From Pseudopelagicola sp. (lineage in GTDB: Bacteria > Pseudomonadota > Alphaproteobacteria > Rhodobacterales > Rhodobacteraceae): a stretch of DNA of 58,022 nt. The DNA is taken from NCBI GenBank assembly GCA_026195905.1, contig JAPHRE010000044.1:1-58022 (forward strand). The letters run 5' to 3'. A program made the position numbers and the translations under genes. The notes beneath the pieces are model-generated. The model did no database searches, was not told where the DNA came from, and was given only the letters and a program-made list of their open reading frames with translations. Shown one piece after another: positions 25,157-33,140 of the stretch; the first letter of the stretch is position 1; every line of letters begins with the position of its first letter.

Positions 25157-26950
25157 ATGACAACAAAAGAGAATGATACCGGGGCCGATCTCGACGCTCT
25201 CAACGCCAATCTGGCGCGTGTTGAGGAGCTTTCAAAACGCCTCACAGAGGTGATGACGCATCACAAACCTTTGCGGCGCGATCTCAATGCGCCGGATGAG
25301 GAAGTTTTTGTCGGCGCGGCGAATGCATACATGCAATCGCTTGCCCAGAACCCCGGCAAAGTTATCGAGCATCAGCTTGATTTCTGGAGCAAATCGGTCA
25401 AACACTTTGTAGATGCGCAGCACATGTTGTTGCAGGGCAAACTTGAAGCAGCCCCGGACGAGACGCCCTCGGATCGCCGTTTTTCCAACCCGCTCTGGCA
25501 GACACACCCCTATTTTAACTTCATCAAGCAGCAATATATGCGCAATGCCGAGGCCATCCGGCAGGCGGTTTCTGATGTTGACGGGCTTGTGGACAAGGAC
25601 CGGCACCGGCTCGAATATTTCTCGCAGCAGATCATTGATATGATGTCGCCGACCAACTTTATCGGCCTCAACCCGGATGTCATCGAGCGCGCGATTGAGA
25701 CCGATGGCGAATCATTGGTCAAAGGGCTTGAGAACCTGATTGCCGATCTTGAGGCCAATAATGGCGAGCTTCTGGTGCGGCTGGCGGATGAGGACGCGTT
25801 TGAGATCGGCGGCAATATCGCGACGACGCCGGGAAAGGTTGTTTTTCGCAACCGCATGTTCGAGCTTTTGCAATATGCGCCGACGACCGATGAGGTCCAT
25901 GCGGTGCCGCTCGTCATCTATCCGCCCTGGATCAACAAATACTATATCCTCGACCTCAAGGCCCAGAACAGCATGATCAAGTGGCTGGTCGATCAGGGCT
26001 ATAGCGTTTTTGTCGTGAGCTGGATCAACCCGGACCGATCCTATGCGGATGTCGGTTTGGAAGACTATATTGAGGACGGGTTCCTGACCGCGATTGACGA
26101 GGTCAAGAAGATCACCGGCGAAAAACAGGTCAATGCGGTTGGCTATTGTATTGCGGGGACGACGCTTCATATGACGCTGTCGTTGATGAAACATCGCAAG
26201 GATAAGTCGATCAAATCGGCAACGTTCTTTACCACACTGACCGATTTTGAAGATCAGGGAGAGTTCACGCCGTTCCTTCAGGACGATTTCATTGACGGGA
26301 TCGACGATGAAATCTCGCAAGAGGGAATCCTGCGGTCCTTTATTATGCAGCGCACGTTTTCGTTCCTGCGCTCAAACGATCTTGTTTATGGACCGGCGAT
26401 CAAGAGCTACATGATGGGCGAAGCGCCGCCCGCCTTTGATCTTTTGTATTGGAACGGCGACGGGTCGGGCCTGCCGGGGCGCATGGCGCATGAATATCTG
26501 CGCCAGCTTTGTCAGCGCAATGAGTTCGCCACAGACGGGATCGAGCTTTGCGGCGAACGCCTGCATATTTCCGATGTGGATTTGCCGCTGTGCTCGGTCA
26601 CTTGTGAGACGGACCATATTGCCCGGTGGAAAGATTGCTATCGCGGTTTTCAGCAGACATCGAGCAAGAGCAAGACGTTCATCGTCTCAGAGTCCGGACA
26701 TATCGCCGGGATCGTCAATCCACCGAGCAAGAAGAAATACGGCCATTATACCAACAAGGATGTCAGCGGCAGTGCTGAGGACTGGATGGCGGGCGCGAAG
26801 TTCACTGAAGGATCTTGGTGGCCACGGTGGGATACGTGGCTGTCTTCTCGCTCTGGCAAGATGGTTCCCGCGCGAATTCCAGGCGATTCGGAGCATCCGG
26901 TGCTCTGTGATGCGCCGGGCACCTATGTAAAGCAGTCGGCAACGCGTTGA
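25157..26950 (+). CDS. phaC: Class I polyhydroxyalkanoate synthase
   Basis: Polymerises 3-hydroxyacyl-CoA to PHA at the granule surface. The 597-residue protein has the catalytic triad in place: C331 in G-Y-C-I-A-G-T, D486 in E-T-D-H-I-A-R, and H515 in S-G-H-I-A-G. The N-terminal third (P-L-R-R-D-L-N onward) is the usual granule and dimer region. Length fits class I, which works without a PhaE subunit. I prefer the ATG at 25157 to the TTG two codons earlier. The phasin and repressor genes follow downstream. Confidence 0.96.
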   Translation: MTTKENDTGADLDALNANLARVEELSKRLTEVMTHHKPLRRDLNAPDEEVFVGAANAYMQSLAQNPGKVIEHQLDFWSKSVKHFVDAQHMLLQGKLEAAPDETPSDRRFSNPLWQTHPYFNFIKQQYMRNAEAIRQAVSDVDGLVDKDRHRLEYFSQQIIDMMSPTNFIGLNPDVIERAIETDGESLVKGLENLIADLEANNGELLVRLADEDAFEIGGNIATTPGKVVFRNRMFELLQYAPTTDEVHAVPLVIYPPWINKYYILDLKAQNSMIKWLVDQGYSVFVVSWINPDRSYADVGLEDYIEDGFLTAIDEVKKITGEKQVNAVGYCIAGTTLHMTLSLMKHRKDKSIKSATFFTTLTDFEDQGEFTPFLQDDFIDGIDDEISQEGILRSFIMQRTFSFLRSNDLVYGPAIKSYMMGEAPPAFDLLYWNGDGSGLPGRMAHEYLRQLCQRNEFATDGIELCGERLHISDVDLPLCSVTCETDHIARWKDCYRGFQQTSSKSKTFIVSESGHIAGIVNPPSKKKYGHYTNKDVSGSAEDWMAGAKFTEGSWWPRWDTWLSSRSGKMVPARIPGDSEHPVLCDAPGTYVKQSATR

Positions 26951-26975
26951 AATAAAACGTAAATCTGAAAAGTTT

Positions 26976-26986
26976 CTGCAGTGCAG
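26976..26986. promoter_or_regulatory. PhaR-type operator 1 upstream of phasin
   Basis: CTGCAGTGCAG is a perfect CTGC-N3-GCAG site 95 bases before the phasin ATG. Confidence 0.65.
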
Positions 26987-27004
26987 CAAAAAATACTTGA
27001 AATG

Positions 27005-27015
27005 CTGCACTGCAG
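27005..27015. promoter_or_regulatory. PhaR-type operator 2 upstream of phasin
   Basis: CTGCACTGCAG is a second perfect CTGC-N3-GCAG site, centred 29 bases from the first, close to three helical turns. That places both on one face of the DNA and fits cooperative repression of the highly expressed phasin gene. Confidence 0.65.
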
Positions 27016-27080
27016 AATGCATATTGTTCCCAGAAGATGAAACGCGGAGCTGATCCGCACATTTCAAAGGAACTGTTCAG

Positions 27081-27524
27081 ATGGCTAAGACACAAGATTT
27101 CAACTCGATGCTCAAAGACATGATGGGTGCATTCCCGGTCGACACTTCGGCAATGGAAGATGCGTTCAAAAGCACCGCGTCCATGAACGAGAAACTGACC
27201 TCGGTTGCTCTCGAAGCGGCGGAAAAATCCTCGGAAATTTCCTCCAAGTGGACCAAGGAAACCATTTCCAAGCTTACCGACATGTCGAAAGCAAAATCCG
27301 AGCCGGCCGACTATGCCAAAGCGATGACCGATTTCGCATCGGCGCAGGCAGAAGTTGCTGCTGAGAACATGGCTGCATTCGCTGAAGTTGCGAAAAAAGT
27401 TCAGATGGAAACCGTCGAACTTCTGATGGCTGCTGGCAAGGACGCGACCGAAGAAGCGACCGCCGCTGTTAAAAAAGCCACCGATGAGGTGACGACGGCT
27501 GCCAAGAAGGCAACTGCGAAGTAA
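27081..27524 (+). CDS. phaP: Phasin, PHA granule coat protein
   Basis: A 147-residue, almost wholly helical, Ala/Lys/Glu-rich amphipathic protein with no cysteine, typical of phasins that coat PHA granules and limit their size. The central A-D-Y-A-K-A-M-T-D-F-A-S-A-Q block and the lysine-rich repeat-like tail (A-A-V-K-K-A-T near the end) are characteristic. AAAGGAA precedes the ATG. Two PhaR operators lie upstream and a strong terminator downstream, so it is an independently controlled, single-gene transcript. Confidence 0.92.
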   Translation: MAKTQDFNSMLKDMMGAFPVDTSAMEDAFKSTASMNEKLTSVALEAAEKSSEISSKWTKETISKLTDMSKAKSEPADYAKAMTDFASAQAEVAAENMAAFAEVAKKVQMETVELLMAAGKDATEEATAAVKKATDEVTTAAKKATAK

Positions 27525-27576
27525 TACCGCGCTTCTTTTCGGCACCTCTCTCCTCCCTGTCCGGTGCCGAGCGCGA

Positions 27577-27608
27577 GGGCGAGCCAGTGGCTCGCCCTAT
27601 TTTTTTGC
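27577..27608 (+). terminator. Rho-independent terminator after phasin
   Basis: A nine-pair stem (GGGCGAGCC / GGCTCGCCC) with a three-base loop is followed by TATTTTTTT. This is one of the strongest terminators in the window. Confidence 0.85.
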
Positions 27609-27627
27609 GTTTTTGTTTGTGTTTTCG

Positions 27628-27660
27628 CTGCAGTCGCATAAGGTTTTCTGCAGTGCGCAT
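27628..27660. promoter_or_regulatory. Degenerate PhaR-type sites upstream of phaR
   Basis: CTGCAGTCGCAT (27628-27639) and CTGCAGTGCGCAT (27648-27660) each keep one exact CTGC half and a near GCA half. They lie directly before the phaR ribosome site, suggesting weaker autorepression than at the phasin promoter. Confidence 0.45.
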
Positions 27661-27671
27661 GAAATGGGGAG

Positions 27672-28232
27672 ATGACCGTGGCTGACGACAAGAAAACGCT
27701 TCTTATCAAGAGATATGCGAGCCGCCGACTCTACAACACAGAGACCAGTGACTATGTCACGCTCGAGGATATCGCCAATTTCATTCGTGATGGGCGCGAG
27801 GTCCAGATCGTGGATCTCAAGACCGGGGATGATCTCACGCGGCAGTATCTTCTTCAGATTATTGCCGAGCATGAAAGCCGGGGCGAAAATGTTCTGCCGG
27901 TGAATGTTCTGAACGATCTTGTGCGGGCCTATACGACACAAGCCACCAGCATGGTGCCGCAGTTCCTGCAAAGCTCTTTCGAGATGCTGCGCGAGAGCCA
28001 GGAAAAAGTCATGGAAAGCATGGGCGGCAGCGGTATGAAAGTGCCGGGCCTTGAGGCGATCCAAGCCCAGCAAGAGGCGTTTTTGAAGGCAATGACCGGG
28101 GGGATCAGCCCTTGGAACGCCGCAGGCACCAGCCCAGAGACCCAAGCCGAAGAGGCGCAAGACGGGGACAATCTTGATGACATCAAGAAGCAACTCGCCG
28201 AGCTACAGTCGAAGCTAAACAAAATGAAGTGA
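27672..28232 (+). CDS. phaR: Polyhydroxyalkanoate synthesis repressor
   Basis: A 186-residue regulator that binds both DNA and PHA granules and releases the phasin promoter when polymer appears. The N-terminal PHB-accumulation domain (I-K-R-Y-A-S-R-R-L-Y-N-T-E-T-S-D-Y-V-T-L) is the DNA-binding signature. The following region (L-L-Q-I-I-A-E-H-E) is the second family domain. The C-terminus is an acidic stretch and a short coiled coil (I-K-K-Q-L-A-E-L-Q-S-K-L). GGGGAG precedes the ATG. Candidate operators occur at all three pha promoters here. Confidence 0.95.
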   Translation: MTVADDKKTLLIKRYASRRLYNTETSDYVTLEDIANFIRDGREVQIVDLKTGDDLTRQYLLQIIAEHESRGENVLPVNVLNDLVRAYTTQATSMVPQFLQSSFEMLRESQEKVMESMGGSGMKVPGLEAIQAQQEAFLKAMTGGISPWNAAGTSPETQAEEAQDGDNLDDIKKQLAELQSKLNKMK

Positions 28233-28249
28233 CCCGGCACGGGATCGCG

Positions 28250-28281
28250 AAAAAGGCGCCTCGCATCGCGGGCGCCTTTTT
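28250..28281. terminator. Bidirectional terminator between phaR and the aminotransferase gene
   Basis: An AAAAAGGCGCC / GGCGCCTTTTT stem with a ten-base loop gives a T-run on each strand. It serves phaR on the plus strand and the convergent nine-gene cluster on the minus strand. Confidence 0.85.
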
Positions 28282-28308
28282 GCATTTGGGCTAGGTGATT
28301 AACCCAAT

Positions 28309-29520
28309 TTAGGCGACTTCTTGCGGGGCCATGACCGCTTGGGCGGCTTCGGTGAGGGCGCTGGCGATGATATCCAGCTCATCCTTTTGAAGGCGTGCGG
28401 GCAGGCGCACATCACAGGCATTCATCAGCATGGCGCGGGTCTTTGGCAGTTCGGGCAAATCCTTGATGAATTGCCAGTTCCAAAACGCACGGGCGTTGTC
28501 GGTCGAATGCCCGAAGACCTGCACCTTGACGCCGCGCGCGTTGGCGGCGGCCTGAAAGGCGAGGATTTGTTCGGCCTGCATACCGACGAGGTTGAATTGG
28601 ATCGAATCCGGCGCGCGTTCTTCGGGGCCAAGTTTGTCCGGCACGGTCAGCCATTGCGAGGCGTTGAGACGACCTGCCACGTAGTCATGATTGGCGCGGC
28701 CGTCCCGAACCCGGCGCGGCACCTCAAGGAGTTGAGGGCGGATCATCGCCGCAGACATGTTGTTGAGGCGCAGGTTGTAGAGCGGCAGTTGGTTCTGCCA
28801 GCGGGCAAAGGCAGACTTGAGCGCGCCGGTATTGTCGCCCTCGGGGGCTTTGTGTTTTTGCCATGTGTGCTCATACGCGCCGGACATGATGACGGCGCGG
28901 GCCACGAGATCGGCGTCGTTGGTGATTAGGATGCCGCCTTCGCCCGCGTTGACGAGTTTGTAGGATTGAAACGAAAAACAGCCGATCGCGCCGATGGTGC
29001 CGATTTTGCGACCGTGCCATTGTGTGCCAAGGCTATGCGCGGCATCCTCGATCACGGGGATGTTTCGCGCGTTGCACAGCGCCATGATGGCATCCATGTC
29101 CGAGGTATGGCCGCGCATGTGGCTAATGATAACGGCCGAGATGTCCTCGTCGAGGCGGCGTTCGAAATCGGCGATGTCGATGCGGTAATTGTCGCCAACT
29201 TCGCAAAGCACGGGCGTGCAATCAGCATGGACGACAGAGGAGGGCACGGCGGCGAAGGTAAAACCGGGGATCAGCACGCGCGCCTCACGCGGCAGATCAA
29301 GCGCCTTGAGCGACAGGAAGAGCGCCGCAGAACAGGACGACACCGCCAGCGCATATTTGACGCCCATCATCTTGGCAAACTCGGCCTCGAGCAGCGTCAC
29401 CGGGGCGTTTTCCGGCGCGGTGTAGCGGAAGAGATCGCCCGATTGTAGCAGGCGATCAATCTCATCGCGGGCGGAGGGGGGGATGGGTTCGGCGGCGTAA
29501 ACGTTTGGCGGCAAGGTCAT
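28309..29520 (-). CDS. DegT/DnrJ/EryC1/StrS family aminotransferase
   Basis: A 403-residue fold-type I PLP enzyme. The Schiff-base lysine is K188 in S-F-Q-S-Y-K-L-V-N-A-G-E-G-G. The cofactor-binding H-M-R-G-H-T-S-D and V-I-E-D-A-A-H-S-L-G-T motifs are clear. Most family members aminate nucleotide-linked keto sugars, but no sugar genes are here. Instead it is the last gene of a minus-strand cluster for gamma-glutamyl-amine use, 101 bases beyond the oxidase gene. Transamination of an aldehyde or keto intermediate is a reasonable but unproven role. An independent sugar or antibiotic function cannot be excluded. Confidence 0.82.
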   Translation of the reverse strand: MTLPPNVYAAEPIPPSARDEIDRLLQSGDLFRYTAPENAPVTLLEAEFAKMMGVKYALAVSSCSAALFLSLKALDLPREARVLIPGFTFAAVPSSVVHADCTPVLCEVGDNYRIDIADFERRLDEDISAVIISHMRGHTSDMDAIMALCNARNIPVIEDAAHSLGTQWHGRKIGTIGAIGCFSFQSYKLVNAGEGGILITNDADLVARAVIMSGAYEHTWQKHKAPEGDNTGALKSAFARWQNQLPLYNLRLNNMSAAMIRPQLLEVPRRVRDGRANHDYVAGRLNASQWLTVPDKLGPEERAPDSIQFNLVGMQAEQILAFQAAANARGVKVQVFGHSTDNARAFWNWQFIKDLPELPKTRAMLMNACDVRLPARLQKDELDIIASALTEAAQAVMAPQEVA

Positions 29521-29621
29521 AGATTTCGCATTTCTTAATTCTAGCTTTGAAAATCATAAAACAAATACCGCCGCGAAACCAGCCTATGGGCGGTTCAGTC
29601 ATATGAATCTTTGCGAATATG

Positions 29622-30929
29622 TCAGACGCCAAGCCGGTCACGCAGGGCAAACCATGTCATCGCCACTGCGAGAAGGGGCGTGCGGAACATGCCGCCGCCG
29701 GGGAACGGCGGGGCAGGGACGCGGGCCATTGTGTCAAAGCCTTCGCTTTGGCCGGCGATGGCTTGTGCGGCAAGGAGGCCCGCATGGGTCGCGGTGCCAA
29801 CGCCGTGGCCGGAATAGCCCGACGCCGAGAGGATATTGGGCGCAAGGCGGGTAAAAAGCGGCATCCGTTTCATCGTAATGCCAAGCGTGCCGCCCCAGGC
29901 ATAGTCGATCTCGATATCGGCCAACTGTGGGTAAATCTCGGCCATCGGTTTGCGCACGAGGGCGGAGATATCCGAGGGGAAGCGATAGCCGTAACTCTCG
30001 CCGCCGCCAAACAAGAGACGCTTGTCGTGGCTCAGGCGGAAGTAGTTGATAACAAACTTGGAATCCGCGATGGCGACGTCACGGCGCAGCACGGTTTGCA
30101 GCTCATCCTCGGACAGAGGGCGGGTGGCGGCGATATAATTGTTGATCGGCATGACACGCGCCGCGACCTTGCGATCCAAGCTGCCAAGATACCCGTTACA
30201 GGCAAGGATGACGTGATCGGCGTTTATGCGGCCTTTGTCGGTGCGCACGATGGGGCGGGCACCTTTGTCGATATGGTGCACATGGGTGTTTTCAAAAAGG
30301 CGCACACCCGCCGCGGCGGCGGCGCGGGCAAGCCCGAGCGCATAGGCCAGCGGATGCAGATGCGCGGCGCCCATGTCGAGCGAGCCGCCGACATATTTCG
30401 GCGAGGGACAGATCGCCTGAAGGGCGTCATGGTCAAGCGCCGTGATCTGCTCATAGCCATAGCGGTCCTGAAGATGCGCCACATAGGCATGTTCGTGGCG
30501 GACCTCGCGGGGATGGAAACAGGCATGGGCTACGCCGGGTTTCAAATGACAGGCGATTTCGTGTTTTTTGATCAGAGTCTTGGTGACATCCTTGGCCTCT
30601 TCGGCGAGGTGCCAGAGCTTTCGTGCATCATCGTGGCCGACGAGCGCCTCAAGCGCGTCTTGTTCCATGCGCTGACCCGAGCCAAGCTGACCGCCGTTGC
30701 GCCCGGAGGCCCCAAAGCCGACGCGATGCGCCTCAAGCAGGACCACATCATAGCCGCGTTCGGCAAGATGCAGGGCGGTCGAAAGCCCGGTATAGCCCGC
30801 GCCAACAACGCAGACATCGGCCGTCGTCTCGCCGCGCAACTGCGGGAAGGGCGCAAGCGGATCAACCGTCGCCGCATACCAGCTTTGGGGATATTCCCCT
30901 TTTTTATCATTGGCATAAAGAAGGTTCAT
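29622..30929 (-). CDS. FAD-dependent oxidase, PuuB-like (gamma-glutamylputrescine oxidase type)
   Basis: A 435-residue DAO-family flavoprotein. The Rossmann FAD motif is G-A-G-Y-T-G (residues 43-48), and the family strings F-G-A-S-G-R-N-G-G-Q, F-G-G-G-E-S-Y and Y-S-G-H-G-V-G are all visible. Relatives oxidise gamma-glutamylputrescine or similar amides to the aldehyde, ammonia and peroxide. It follows two glutamine-synthetase-like genes, as puuB goes with puuA. No aldehyde dehydrogenase (puuC) is in the cluster. GAGG lies about nine bases before the ATG. Confidence 0.87.
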   Translation of the reverse strand: MNLLYANDKKGEYPQSWYAATVDPLAPFPQLRGETTADVCVVGAGYTGLSTALHLAERGYDVVLLEAHRVGFGASGRNGGQLGSGQRMEQDALEALVGHDDARKLWHLAEEAKDVTKTLIKKHEIACHLKPGVAHACFHPREVRHEHAYVAHLQDRYGYEQITALDHDALQAICPSPKYVGGSLDMGAAHLHPLAYALGLARAAAAAGVRLFENTHVHHIDKGARPIVRTDKGRINADHVILACNGYLGSLDRKVAARVMPINNYIAATRPLSEDELQTVLRRDVAIADSKFVINYFRLSHDKRLLFGGGESYGYRFPSDISALVRKPMAEIYPQLADIEIDYAWGGTLGITMKRMPLFTRLAPNILSASGYSGHGVGTATHAGLLAAQAIAGQSEGFDTMARVPAPPFPGGGMFRTPLLAVAMTWFALRDRLGV

Positions 30930-30977
30930 CGCGGCGCTTTCCTCTTTATCGTGGCCAAAATGCGCGTGCCGAAGGCA

Positions 30978-32336
30978 TCAGACGTTGAGCAGCAGGTGTT
31001 CGCGCTCCCAGGGCGAGATGACGGAGAGGAATTCCTCGTATTCGGTGCGTTTCACGATCGAATAGACGCGGGCAAAGTCGGGGCCAAGCACGTCATGCAG
31101 TTTCGTGGCCTCATCAAAGAGATCAAGCGCGCCGCCAAGGATGCGCGGAATGGCCTCTTCGCCGTCATAGGCATCGCCTTTGAATTGAGCGCCGGGGCGG
31201 TTTTGTTCCAGAAGGCCAAGATAGCCACAGGCCAATGAGGCCGCGATCCCGAGGTAGGGATTGCAATCCATTCCGGCGAGGCGGTTCTCAACCCGACGCG
31301 CTTTGGGCGAGGAGATCGGAATGCGAATGCCTGTGGTGCGGTTGTCGCGCGCCCATTCAAGATTGATCGGGGCGGCATGATCGCGCACGTAGCGGCGATA
31401 GGAGTTTACGTAAGGAGCGAGCACGGCAATCGCCGAAGGCAAATGGTTTTGAAGCCCGGCGATGAAGTGGAAAAACGCATCGGTTTCGCCCCCTTCGGGA
31501 TCGGAAAAGATATTCTCGCCAGTTTCGATATCGAGGATCGAGTGATGCATGTGCATGGCGCTGCCGGGTTCGTCTTCGATCGGCTTGGCCATGAAGGTTG
31601 CATAGCAATCGTGACGCAGCGCGGCCTCACGGATCAGGCGCTTGAAGTAAAACACTTCGTCGGCAAGTTTGACCGGATCGCCATGCAGGAGGTTGATTTC
31701 AAGCTGGCCCGCGCCGCCTTCTTGGGTAATGCCGTCGATTTCAAACCCCTGCGCCTCGGCGAAATCATAGATGTCGTCGATGACGGGGCCAAATTCGTCC
31801 ACGGCGGTCATCGAATAGGCCTGACGCGCGGCGGCGGGGCGTCCGGAACGGCCCATCATCGGCTCAATCGCCTTGGCCGGGTCGATATTGCGCGCCACGA
31901 GGTAGAATTCCATTTCCGGTGCGACGACGGGTTCCCAGCCCTTGGCGCGGTAGAGATCAACGACGCGTTTGAGGACGTTGCGCGGGCTATAGGGGATTGG
32001 GGCGCCCTTGGTATCATAGGCATCATGGATGACCTGAAGCGTCCAGTCTCCGGTCCAGGGGGCGGCGGTCGTCGTCGCCATGTCAGGGCGCAGGACCATG
32101 TCTTTTTCGATGAAACCATCGTCTCCTGCGGCCTCGCCCCAGCCGCCGGTGATCGTCTGGTAGAAGATCGAGTCGGGCAGGTGAAAATAGTCCTGACGAT
32201 CGAATTTCTTGGCCGGAACGGCCTTGCCGCGGGCAATGCCGGGCAGGTCGCCGATGATACATTCCACCTCGTCCAGGCGTTTGCCGTCAAGGTAGTCGCG
32301 CGCCGCTTCGGGGGCGTTCTTGAGCCAGTCATTCAT
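30978..32336 (-). CDS. Glutamine-synthetase-like gamma-glutamyl-amine ligase (copy 1)
   Basis: A 452-residue ligase of the glutamine synthetase fold. Visible landmarks are the metal site P-E-M-E-F-Y, the Q-E-G-G-A-G-Q-L-E-I-N-L segment, the H-M-H-H-S region, and the N-R-T-T-G-I-R-I-P arginine loop. It lacks the adenylylation loop of assimilatory GlnA. The PuuA type joins glutamate to an amine such as putrescine. Its ATG overlaps the stop of the amidotransferase gene (ATGA). A second, divergent copy lies upstream in the same transcript. Confidence 0.88.
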   Translation of the reverse strand: MNDWLKNAPEAARDYLDGKRLDEVECIIGDLPGIARGKAVPAKKFDRQDYFHLPDSIFYQTITGGWGEAAGDDGFIEKDMVLRPDMATTTAAPWTGDWTLQVIHDAYDTKGAPIPYSPRNVLKRVVDLYRAKGWEPVVAPEMEFYLVARNIDPAKAIEPMMGRSGRPAAARQAYSMTAVDEFGPVIDDIYDFAEAQGFEIDGITQEGGAGQLEINLLHGDPVKLADEVFYFKRLIREAALRHDCYATFMAKPIEDEPGSAMHMHHSILDIETGENIFSDPEGGETDAFFHFIAGLQNHLPSAIAVLAPYVNSYRRYVRDHAAPINLEWARDNRTTGIRIPISSPKARRVENRLAGMDCNPYLGIAASLACGYLGLLEQNRPGAQFKGDAYDGEEAIPRILGGALDLFDEATKLHDVLGPDFARVYSIVKRTEYEEFLSVISPWEREHLLLNV

Positions 32337-33016
32337 GCTGTGCGCTCCTTACGAAAGAAATCCGCCATCTGGTCGGCAAAACTTTCGTTGGCTGTTGGTT
32401 TGTCGAGATTGTTTTGGGCCGTTTTGAGGAGATCGTCGGGGACAGTGCCGGGTCCGCGTGTCTCGATGAGGCCCGCGATAACGGCGGCGTCAAATTCGGG
32501 GTGGGGCTGCACCGTGAGGATCTGATCGCCATAAAGCAGGGCGGCGTTCTCGCAAAAATCGTTTGAGGCCAGCACGATTGCGCCTTCGGGGCGTTTTGTG
32601 ACCTGATCCTGATGCCAGGCGTTGAACGAAAGCGGTGCGCCGCCGAACTGATAGGTTTGATGGCCCACCGCCCAGCCACCCGAAAATTTCTCGACCTTGC
32701 CGCCAAGCGCTTGCGCGATGATCTGGTGGCCAAAGCAGATGCCGATGAGGGGGCGGCGGGTTTGCGCGATGTCGCGGATCAGGGTTTCGAGCGGGGCAAT
32801 CCAGTCGTGATCCTCGTAGGTGGCGTGTTTGGAGCCGGTGATGAGCCAGCCGTCTGCGTCCTCGGGGCTTTGCGGGAAGATGCCGTCTACGATGCTATAG
32901 GTCTCAAAGCTAAACCCTTGATCATGAAGCAAATCCTGGAACATATCCGTGTAGTCGCCGAGCAGGGGTTGCAACTCTTCCGGGGCGTGGCCGGTTTGGA
33001 GGATGCCGATTTTCAT
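32333..33016 (-). CDS. Class I glutamine amidotransferase-like hydrolase
   Basis: A 227-residue triad amidotransferase of the GMP-synthase-like (COG0518) type. The nucleophile is C94 in G-I-C-F-G-H-Q, and the V-Q-P-H-P-E-F segment supplies histidine and glutamate. In this setting it probably hydrolyses gamma-glutamyl intermediates, as PuuD does, although PuuD itself belongs to a different branch; that role is inference. It begins in a leader with a TTTGATCAAA palindrome and ends inside the next ligase gene's start. Confidence 0.85.
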   Translation of the reverse strand: MKIGILQTGHAPEELQPLLGDYTDMFQDLLHDQGFSFETYSIVDGIFPQSPEDADGWLITGSKHATYEDHDWIAPLETLIRDIAQTRRPLIGICFGHQIIAQALGGKVEKFSGGWAVGHQTYQFGGAPLSFNAWHQDQVTKRPEGAIVLASNDFCENAALLYGDQILTVQPHPEFDAAVIAGLIETRGPGTVPDDLLKTAQNNLDKPTANESFADQMADFFRKERTA

Positions 33017-33030
33017 AGTAACACCAATTT

Positions 33031-33040
33031 TTTGATCAAA
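33031..33040. promoter_or_regulatory. TTTGATCAAA palindrome before the amidotransferase gene
   Basis: A perfect ten-base palindrome 15 bases upstream of the ATG, followed on the minus strand by GGTGTTACTATG. The same palindrome and nearly the same GGTGTT leader stand before the second ligase gene at 34480. Candidate operator or leader element of this cluster. Confidence 0.45.
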
Positions 33041-33107
33041 TTGAGGGTAGCTGAGTGGCTAAGCTCCGGCAAGAGGGCTGGACCGTGCCGAAGGTCAGTC
33101 CCGGATT

Positions 33108-33128
33108 GGTGCCCGCATGATGGGCACC
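33108..33128 (-). terminator. Hairpin between the second ligase and amidotransferase genes
   Basis: A GGTGCCC / GGGCACC stem with a seven-base loop lies 13 bases after the ligase stop on the minus strand, without a T-run. It may be a processing or attenuation hairpin rather than a full stop. Confidence 0.4.
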
Positions 33129-33140
33129 GCACGGGAAGGC

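Noticed and set aside
29619-31238. 539-codon open frame on the plus strand
   Set aside because: Antisense to the PuuB-like oxidase and the first ligase genes, both with intact motifs.
33053-33140. Stem-rich sequence between the two ligase-cluster genes, considered as a tRNA
   Set aside because: It forms only one seven-pair hairpin; no cloverleaf, T-loop or CCA end.
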